Shown here: positions 56,201 through 64,000 of the stretch, one piece after another | Layout: each line of letters opens with the position of its first letter | Numbering within the stretch: position 1 is the first letter of the stretch | The notes under the pieces: generated by a model | The model's database searches: none | Told to the model about the DNA's origin: nothing | The model's input: only the letters and a program-made list of their open reading frames with translations | DNA from: Brachypodium distachyon | Lineage: Eukaryota > Streptophyta > Magnoliopsida > Poales > Poaceae | Assembly: GCF_000005505.3 (NCBI RefSeq) | Contig: NC_016132.3 | Span: 25,658,501-25,722,500, forward strand | Reading direction: 5' to 3' | Length of the DNA stretch: 64,000 bases | Made by a program: the position numbers and the translations under genes

Positions 56201-58869
56201 TATGCAGAAATTGGTGGTGGCAGTGGCGATGAGGGGGAGGAGATCGGAGTGGCGGAAGCTAGGGTTTCGTTGTCTCAGGAGTAGCCCACAGGGGGTGACA
56301 GTACACAGAGGGTCAGATCTGTTTTGTTTCTGTAGGAGTATGACTGAAACATGTCTTGTATCTTCTCTTTATTTTACTTTAATACAATTCCGTTATTATG
56401 TGATTCTTTCTGCAACGCATATGTAAGTTTCTTACAGCTAACTTATCATCTTTCCTTTAACTTTGCTAGACTGCGGCGGAGTATGAGCGAAGGAGGGAGA
56501 ACTTTGTCAAAGAACTTGACTTTGTGATTGCAGATGTGGTATGCTTCTATTATTCTTTTGAACAGATCCTTTATAACAGGCAAGACCTTTGTCCTTGTTT
56601 CATTGTATACTAGGAGAAAGTGTGCCCCCCTCCTTTCCATCTCCATACTCCAATTTTTATGGGAGCTTTTCTTGTGTTTATTTTCCTGATGAAGCTGGAA
56701 TTCTTCTGCTCTAATTTAGTAGGGTTAGTATCGAAAACACAGAGGCGAGAGACCTTGATAAGTAAACTACCACTTGCATGCCCCCTTCACACAGGTGGTC
56801 CCTTTGAGAACCCGCTGATTTCACTCTTTCTACAAGTTCCAGCACATGTGAATATCCTTTCTGTATGTTAGTGGGACATACCCATTACTGACATGCTCAC
56901 CTGTTTCTTGTTCAATTTGTGACACTTTATGTTCGGCCATTTCATCTCAAGATTGGTGTTATTGACTTTCTATTGTCAAATGCAAGAAATTAGAAACATA
57001 CCAACCTTTCACCACTGCTAGTTAAAAAAACATTTAAATATCTCAGTTGTCAAGTGGAGTCTTTTTATTAGTTCTGTTGATTCCTCTGCTACGACATTTT
57101 TAATCTGTAGTTACAATGTTTTACAGGTCATGGCAATAGTTGCAGACTTCATGCTTGTGTGGCTCCCTGCTCCAACTGTTTCTCTGCAGCCCGCACTAGC
57201 AGTGAATGCTGGGTCTCTTGCTAAATTCTTCCACAACTGCCCAGATAATGCATTCCAGGTATCACTATCTTGGTTTTTGATCGAACTGGGCATACATCTT
57301 AAAACTTACCTTTCCCCTTTTCTAGTGGGGTACAGATGAAAATTCTTCTTTTCTCAAAGGGGAAATACTTTTCCGCTCCTTGAAACTTGAAAGGGAACTT
57401 ATGTAACTTCTACTGCAGATTGCTTTGGCTGGAAGATCATACACATTTTTGCAGAGATTTGGAGCTATTATGGTAAAGATGAACTGTCTGCTCTGTTTTG
57501 ACTTGTGATACTCACTGTTGGCGTTGAGTAATTTTAAAAGCCTGCTTGTAGAAACTAACAATTTGGCTTGTTTCAGAGGAATGGTGCAAAGCTTTTTGCA
57601 GTGGGAACGAGTGCATCTCTGGTAAGTTTGTCATGCTGTGGTTGGGATCTTTTTGGCAAACGCTACCAGCTATTTATGTTATTTTAATCTTAAATAGCAT
57701 CAGGGGAACAATTTTTTCTTACGGAAAATCAGGAGAACAATTGCTTCTCTTTCTCGATTTTGCCGCTGCATAGGAAATACCTGTTTATTACAAACACCCA
57801 ATATGCAAGTAATATTTTGAAGAGGTTTGGATCAGCTTGTTGTTTTCGTGTAAGCATTCATTATGCCCTCCATTCTTCAGTAGTGTAATTCAACCTTGAG
57901 GCATGGGAGTGTACAGCTCTAAATTTATTGGTACTCTGCATGTTAGCACTACGGATGTATATTATGACCTTGACACTTCAATCAGATATGTCGAACAATT
58001 GTTATATGAAGACCAAACATGTCTTTTAAAGTGTCATTAATTTTGTATTAGGTCAAGTGCCATTTGAAAAACTAAGGTGCATGTGGTGAATTGGTGATAT
58101 TAATTTGTTTTTGGTTCCACATAGAAAAAATCAGTCAATGCTATTTTTGCTATCCGTCCATACTCGAGTACTTATGGAAAGTTTAAAATGTTTGGTCACG
58201 TATCTTTCAGATCGGCACAGGTGTGACCAATGCAATTATAAAAGCAAGAAATACTGTTAACAAGGATGATGCTGGTGAAGTTGAGGATATTCCAATCGTT
58301 TCAACCAGTATTGCCTACGGTGTATACATGGCAGTTTCTAGTAACCTCAGGTAACAAGCAATATGTCAATTGGTACTTCATATGACATGTTTTGTTTGCA
58401 TGAAGTGGCTAAACATTTCTGAGGCCGAGATGAACTTTCTTATGATTATGTTATATGTAGTTGTGCTCTTAATAGTGATTGCTCCCGTTCCTGATGTGAG
58501 AGGAACCGTAGAGAAAAATCATGATATGAGAATATGACACACTAGGATATGCAACACATGCAACTTTGTGTGGACACAAATAACCTTCTATTGATTGATC
58601 TTCTTTTACAACAGGTACCAGGTTCTGGCTGGAGTGATCGAACAGCGGATGCTAGAGCCATTACTACACCGCCACAAACTGGCATTGAGTGCACTGTGCT
58701 TTGCGGTCCGGACAGGGAACACATTCTTGGGTTCTCTACTGTGAGTAATCTGTAGCCTTGAGGAGGTTAATTGGTATGTCAATCCTGAATTTCTGATGAG
58801 GTCACTTACTGGCTGAACTTTTGCCTTTGCAGGTGGGTTGACTATGCCAAGTGGATAGGCATACAATAG
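53269..58869 (+). CDS. RETICULATA-RELATED protein (DUF3411), plastid envelope, eight exons
   Basis: Members of this family are chloroplast-envelope membrane proteins whose loss gives reticulate or dwarf leaves; a role in metabolite transfer has been proposed. Exons: 53269-53820, 56470-56538, 57127-57258, 57419-57472, 57577-57621, 58211-58350, 58615-58740, 58833-58869. All seven introns are GT-AG; total 1155 nt, 384 aa plus TAG. The N-terminus is Ser/Ala/Pro/Arg-rich without acids (transit peptide), then a Gly- and Asp-rich linker (about 60-98). The DUF3411 region runs from NRREALFVLAQLGRKLESLP to FGGFRERLLADD, ECGVGIFTKTAAEYERRREN and ELDFVIADVVMAIVADFMLV (membrane span), then IGTGVTNAIIKAR, YGVYMAVSSNLRYQ and the end WVDYAKWIGIQ. 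The length fits the shorter RER4-type members. Intron 1 (2.65 kb) has gained a Stowaway, a LINE relic and other repeats. Confidence 0.93.
54514..54626. mobile_element. Stowaway MITE (113 bp) in RETICULATA-RELATED intron 1
   Basis: Ends CTTCCTCTGTTCCATAATTC and GAATTATGGAACGGAGGGAG are inverted copies. TA at 54512-54513 and 54627-54628. Confidence 0.9.
54780..55075 (+). mobile_element. LINE C-terminal relic in RETICULATA-RELATED intron 1
   Basis: Reads CCFAKQFWSKAAPW, FREWWNLLRCKVQRERQNN and VDGVIAYSVWLIWSERNR, the conserved C-terminal block of plant LINE ORF2 (compare [15 protein letters not shown] in the LINE at 6.5-10.5 kb). No upstream RT is present. Confidence 0.75.
55180..56300. repeat. 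repeat-rich part of intron 1
   Basis: Two diverged copies of a block with CACTGCTGTTGCCGGAT or CACCGCTGTTGCCAGAT and TTTCACCC lie near 55535 and 55658. CGACAACNCC and CCTTCACGAA words recur at 55360-55520. It looks like the remains of an unclassified transposon. No frame is supported. Confidence 0.45.
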
Positions 58870-60440
58870 GTTGAAAGTAGAACCAATTAAAACTTAACAC
58901 AAATCATTGGTGGTGTTGCTTCGTCCACTTCCACGGTTCTCCCGCCTTCACAGGAGCCACTTAGGACATATTTCGATTGCTTTTGTTGAAAAAGATGCCT
59001 GGAGAAAGAAAAGTAGTAATTTGTCGAATTCCCACAAACAAGTTATTGGATTCTTTTTTGGTGGCTTGTGCGTTTTGTGCTGTTGACCTTCGTAAGTTTC
59101 AGACAATAATTTTGCAGTCGTTTCACGATTCGTGTACTTTGGCTTCTCGTTCTGTTTACTCCCAAAGCTTGTGCTAGCACTTCACGCAGGAGACAGGCCA
59201 AATCTGGACATGCCATCTGGGTTCTGGGATAAGCTTGCGTTACACGCACATCTTTGAGTTCTTGCTCTATATCAGCACGGGCGTTTTGGAGATTGTACTA
59301 GTTAGTCGTCTAGGGACAGAGCTGGCCATCCTGAACGGACACAAATAGAGTCATGTTTAATTCCGACAGCTTGGAGTTTATTGAATTCATTTAATGGTAA
59401 GGAGCTCAATTATGGGTCGGGTGCAGTGGTACCCCCCCCCCCCCCAGTGAGAGTGCACAGTCTAAATTGAGAAAGCCAACTTCCCAGTTCCATTAAAGGA
59501 AAGTTTGGTCCCGCACGACCTTCCGACCCTGCGCCTCGATGGCCGACGCGCGCGAACCCAAAATACACGAGGAATGCCATCCTGGCAAACCCCTCGCCCC
59601 GGCACGCAGGCAACACAGGAAATCCATCAGCTCCCAGAACTCGGATCGGGGAAAAGCAAAAAAAGGGGCGTCGTCTTCCCCCAGGAAAAAGTTGCCGGAG
59701 CTTGCTACCAGCGCAGGCGTCATGCAGTACCAGGTGAAAAATTGCCCCTACCCACACTCCCACAACTCCATGCCCCCTATAAACAATACAAAGTTGCTGG
59801 TAATTGGTTTGATCTGATCATGGGGAGAAAAGATAGGGGTCAGGTATAGGTGGGCCGTGGGCAAGAAAAATTACCTAATCTCATGTACTAGATATTTGTA
59901 TATCAGGACCATGCTACAGTGCATTGAGTCAGTTTTTACACAGGTTGTCTGGTAGGTATTTGCATGTGGAATAGTCAGTTTTACACAAGTTGTTTCAGTA
60001 GGGGGTCGCAAAAAACATAGTAGGCACACACAGATTCAGAAAAAAGTTAACAAAAAATGGCAGAATTTTGCACGTTTACCGGTCCTGGAACAAAATTGAA
60101 AATCTGGCCAGGGAATTAAGTGTCCATGCTACAGCTAGGCAAAGAAAAATGTTCCCACCCTCCTCGTTCCCTTGATTCCGCTTCTTGTTGCCTTTATCAG
60201 GCCCCTGATCCCGCCTTCTTTTTACCTTGGCCGCTTCCTGCTTACTTGCCTCTGGCCAGAAACAACAGACATTAGGTTTTGCCAAAAAAAGCAAACAACA
60301 ACTATATAAAGGGGAGTGGTGTGTCAGCAATTATATTGACGAGGCAAACAACCACCTAAAAATCTGAAATTTAGGTAGGCAACTAATTAGGGAGTGGAAT
60401 TCTTATAAGACACCCACATGCTCAAGCAAAACAGAGAAGG
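58870..60440. other. 3' UTR of the RETICULATA-RELATED gene, then intergenic
   Basis: The 3' UTR extends an unknown distance from 58870. A run of 14 C lies at 59432-59445. At about 60165-60255 a minus-strand stretch (EASKQEAAKVKRRRDQGPD and a KKRNQGNEEGG block) follows a TGGCCAG acceptor. It may be an exon of the fragmentary minus-strand sequence to the right. Confidence 0.35.
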
Positions 60441-60459
60441 CATAAGCAACTTATAAAAA

Positions 60460-61150
60460 GCAACTATATCGACTGCCATGCGGCTATGTCAAGCAACTAT
60501 TATGCTATTAGTAAAAGCAAAAAACATCAGAAAAGGAAATACTATGGGTGTTGTGGGCACATGTATTGGAAACAAAAAAGCAACTAAATCGACTACTATG
60601 CATCTATATGAAGCAACTATATATGGTAAAAGCAACTATATTGTTGGCACATTTATTAGAAGAAAAAGGAAAAAAAACTATATCAACCTTTATACAGCTA
60701 TGTCATGCAACTATTTATAGCTATTAGGAAAAGCAAATGCATCGGAAAAAGGCATATACTATGGGTGTTATGGGCACATTGTCATTATTAGAAAATAGAA
60801 AAAAGCAACTATATCGATTGCTATGCAGCTATGGCAGGCAACTATTATGCTATTAGGATAGTAAAAACATAAAAAAAGGCAAATACTATGGCTGTTGTGG
60901 GCACATGTATTGGGAAACAAAAGCGCAACTATCGACTACTATGCATCTATATCAAGCAACTATATGTGGAAAATGCAACTATATCAGGAAAAAAATTACC
61001 ATGGGACAAAAAAAAGCAAATATATTATGGGCACATGTGTTAGAAGACAACTATATTGACTATTTGGCACCTATATCAAGCAACTATATATGCTATTAGA
61101 AAAAGCATCTATATGAGCTTAATTGTTTTGCAAAAAAGGAAACTATAGGG
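60460..61150. repeat. 345-bp tandem repeat, two copies with internal subunits
   Basis: GCAACTATATCGA(C/T)TG at 60460 and 60805, and GCAACTA(AA)TCGACTACTATGCATC at 60580 and 60925, are each 345 bp apart. Each 345-bp unit contains roughly three diverged subunits built on AGCAACTATATCGACT, a CAGCTATGTCAAGCAACTAT word, and ACTATGGGTGTTGTGGGCAC. GCAACTA words then continue in decayed form to about 62450. Confidence 0.75.
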
Positions 61151-62680
61151 CAATAAGCAACTATGTCAGCTTATCAGGGCAACTATATCGAGACTATAGG
61201 GCAAAAAGCAACTATAACTCAGGTTGTTGTACACGCATGTATATTCAGGCGCCTATATTGAGAGCTTGAGACAAAAAATTGAAAAATGCAGGCGATTACC
61301 CAGTGGCCTGTGTGTCTAGTACGTTACCATTAGCTGGAGCAATCTCATTGTTCTTCGAGGGAGGCTGCACACAATGAATCCCATGTTAATAAAAAAAAGG
61401 CAGAAATATAGCGATAATTAACAGAGGGCTTAAAAAGCGACTTTGGGGGACAAAACCACTATGTAGTCCCCCTCCAGAGCAATTCCTCTCACATGCATGA
61501 TAAGTTGATCAGCCTCCTCCAGGCTATAGCTGACGGCCGAGGCAACACATGCATAAAAGGTTCAATTTGTAGCATCAAAAGCAACAGTAGCTAACACGAC
61601 ATCATCTTCAACACTTGCAAGTCTGTTTTCTGAAATATTTGAAGTCAATCTTCTCGAACAGCAGGTCAGCAGCCATCATCTTCAAGAGTATAAACTAAAT
61701 TCAGTACATATTACAGGAGATAAACACAACCAAGAAAAAGAGATAAGCTAAATTCAGTACATATTACACATAAATGAACCACCCCCACCCCCTGAGGAGA
61801 GCAACTAAAATGATCGGGGGGGGGGGGGGGGGGGGGGGCGGGGCAACTAAGTAAAATAGAAGGGACAACATTGGTTACATTTGGATAAAAAGGCAACTAT
61901 ATAGTTTGGTTAAGCAGAAACCAACATATGGCGAAAGTAACTTATTAAGGCAGTCTGTGGGCTACAAAACAAAATACAAAGCAACTAATTGGTTCATGTT
62001 TGGAAATATCAAAAGGTGTATGTGTGTGAGCAATTATGTTGTGCCAACAGGAAAAGCGACAACCTAAAAATCTGAACATATAGCCAAGCAACTAGAAGGA
62101 AGAGAAAGCAACTTATTAAAGCGAAGTGAGAGCGACAGAGCAAAACAAAAAGCGACTACTTAGTTAAGTTGGGAAAAGCAAAATGTGTACATGTGTAAAG
62201 AGCAGTTATAACCCCCCCTCCCTATATTGACAAGAAAAGCGACAACCTAGAAATCGGAACATAAAGCTAAGCAACTAATTAGTGGTGGGGGTTTCTGAAA
62301 AAGTTGCATGCACGTATATGAATTCTGCAGATGATTGTGAATAAAAGCAACTTGTAAAGTTGTAAGGAGGTGCGCTAGCAAAAATAAGTAAACATGGAAG
62401 CAAATTAGTCTACATTAGTTGAGTTGTAAAGAAGCAAGTATATAGGGGAGGGCATGTATGCAAGCGATTACATTGACAAACAAAGAAGGCGACACTATAT
62501 TTTGAAAAAAGGTGAAAAAACAGGGAGAGGGGGTTGTGTCTCTGGTCACCTCTTGCCATGTGCCCGTGGGACGCCTATCCTGAACCTAGGCGTTCACTGG
62601 CACCTGCAAGCACAAAAACAACGCGAACCGCCCCGGGAAAAAGTGCAAAAAAAAGGATTACATAGGGTCTTTACAAAAAG
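61151..62680 (-). other. decayed repeat plus coding-like minus-strand fragments of unknown family
   Basis: Minus-strand stretches look protein-coding. About 61622-61440: NRLASVEDDVVLATVAFDATN, a TGA, then TFYACVASAVSYSLEEADQL and IMHVRGIALEGDYIVVLSPK. About 61366-61313: PPSKNNEIAPANG, preceded by a CAG acceptor and followed by GTAATC. I cannot name the family. The in-frame stop says it is broken, most likely a transposon or transposon-captured gene. Confidence 0.4.
61816..61838. repeat. poly(G) tract, 23 nt
   Basis: The longest of several G/C homopolymers in the window; a further CGGGG follows directly. Confidence 0.95.
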
Positions 62681-62685
62681 CACCT

Positions 62686-62910
62686 TCAGTGTGTCGAAAG
62701 AAGCCAACCCTGCAACACGTTATCAGCATCTGGGACAGCTGCTACTGCAATTTCAGCTGGCGGGATTTGCACCGCCGATTGATTTCGTCTACTTCGTTGA
62801 GGAATTAAATCTGAAGATTTATCTTCTTCATGGGCTCCCCCTGCTGCTTCGTCCTCATTTGAATTCATGATATCAGCTGCGGGAGGGCGCACGATATCAA
62901 ATGCGGGAAA
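62686..62910 (-). other. coding-like fragment, unknown protein
   Basis: Reads DIVRPPAADIMNSNEDEAAGG, HEEDKSSDLIPQRSRRNQS and VQIPPAEIAVAAVPDADN. Low-complexity, charged sequence. It may belong with the minus-strand fragments to its left. No family is recognised. Confidence 0.3.
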
Positions 62911-64000
62911 ACACACCTATATACCCAAAAGCCAACAGAAAAAATCACTTATAAACCATGTCCCAAAAAAGCAAAAGGAGGTGTATACCATCGAATAAAC
63001 CCGATAAAGCCTTGTAGAGCCCTGCACCATCTCCCAAAAAATATGGACTATCTAGCTCATTATTGGGAAAAAAAAAAGAAGCTTGCGTGTCTTTGGGATT
63101 CAAAATTCAGAAGTATGAAACAAACAACTAGACTGGGCAACACACATCTGGCAAGCTTAGCTCTATAACATCTACACAACTATATATGCTCTATTCAATC
63201 TACAGCTCCCTTGTATGCCCTAAACAATCAATAAACTTGCCTCAAATTGGACGCGCGGGAAACTTGCCTGGTACTTGCATGTCTATTGGAAGCACAAATC
63301 TGAAGAAAAACAACAACATGCTTGCAACATGAAACATGAACACCCCCTCCCCCTACATCCCCAGGCTAGGCGGCGCATCCAGAAGTTGGCACATGAACAC
63401 AGGTGGCCTGCCCGCATGGAATTTGCCTACTGCGTCATCCCCGAACATCGGAAAAGGGCTGCTCCACTCCGAGCCCCCTAGATTCACTGCCCCTGGATTG
63501 AAGCCCCAAAGCATCTGCAGCACGCACCATGGGAGCAGCGCGGGTATTTAGACGGGGATACATAAACGGTAACAAACATGCTCAAAATCGACCCGAAGCT
63601 GCTCGATACGATGCTCATGATGCGTCTATCCAAAATCACGATTCGGATGCTCAGAAATCGAAATCTCGCGCAACAGTGCAACCCCCGCCCCCGCCGCCGA
63701 CCTCCCCCGACACCATGCAGTTCCCCCTCCCCACCACCACCTGGCCACCCCCAAACTCACCGGTGCGCTCCAGTTCGTCGCCGTGGAGAAACCCGACGCC
63801 AACCACGCCGCCGCTCGGCGAATCCCGCGACCCGTGCCTGTCGCGTCCTGTTCCTGGACCGACGCAGCGGCGCCCCACGCCCCGTCGAGCGAAATCGCCA
63901 CCAAACTCGACACCGGAAGCCCCCCGTGCAGAGGAGAGAGAGGCGGGGTGGGGAAAATGGGGGAAATTGAGGGAGGAAGATGAACAGCGCGTCTCCCGAT
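62911..64000. other. window end; GC-rich terminal block, no gene confirmed
   Basis: AT-rich up to about 63260. From 63570 the sequence turns GC-rich, with open frames on both strands (for example minus MSSLVAISLDGAWGAA near 63913-63866). It looks like a promoter or first-exon region of a gene, either minus-strand continuing leftwards into the fragments above or plus-strand continuing past the window. I cannot decide. Confidence 0.3.

Noticed and set aside
60460..62450. CRISPR-like array of GCAACTA repeats
   Set aside because: Repeats are diverged, unevenly spaced and nested at 345 bp, and this is a plant nuclear genome. It is a degenerate tandem repeat.

Overview
The window is nuclear DNA from a plant, almost certainly a pooid grass (wheat, barley, oat or a relative). 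The reasons are split genes with GT-AG introns, GC-rich first exons, many Stowaway MITEs with the CTCCCTCCGT end and TA duplications, an Au-like tRNA-derived SINE, grass-type LINEs, and proteins that resemble their rice counterparts closely. The species and chromosome cannot be fixed from sequence alone.

Layout. 0.9-2.6 kb (+): an intronless receptor-like cytoplasmic kinase with an unusual C-terminal tail of 12 heptads. 6.1-13.6 kb (-): a complete six-exon gene for protein N-terminal glutamine amidohydrolase (NTAQ1, 239 aa). Its intron 5 holds a 4-kb dead LINE in the opposite orientation, flanked by a 12-bp target-site duplication. 13.9-23.9 kb: repeat-rich DNA with fold-back elements, a stretch that reads like mitochondrial DNA, a short-motif satellite, two exons of a class XI-like myosin, a LINE 3' fragment and Stowaways. 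24.0-26.9 kb (-): an ILP1/GCFC-type protein in one coding exon (954 aa). 27.8-30.3 kb: a fold-back transposon and a broken SANT/Myb-like transposon-associated gene. 32.35-34.3 kb (+): a truncated NLR resistance pseudogene. 38.6-45.2 kb (+): an 11-exon NAD kinase gene (530 aa). 46.3-49.6 kb (+): a seven-exon gene for plastid ribosomal protein L1 (350 aa). 51.9-52.3 kb: a fold-back MULE-type element with a 9-bp duplication. 53.3-58.9 kb (+): an eight-exon RETICULATA-RELATED gene (384 aa). 60.4-63.9 kb: a degenerate 345-bp tandem repeat and scattered coding-like fragments of unknown origin on the minus strand.

For the four multi-exon genes I placed every splice site by eye. In each, all introns are GT-AG and the codon phases join into one open frame, so I regard the models as good. 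The genes do not form a pathway. They are unrelated housekeeping functions: N-degron processing, splicing/transcription, NADP supply, plastid translation and plastid envelope. NAD kinase, L1 and RETICULATA-RELATED lie in tandem on the plus strand.

I did not find a convincing new biological system. The observations most worth following are the LINE beside an NTAQ1 exon, the kinase heptad tail, a perfect 22-bp hairpin in an NTAQ1 intron, the myosin exon pair, and the 345-bp repeat.
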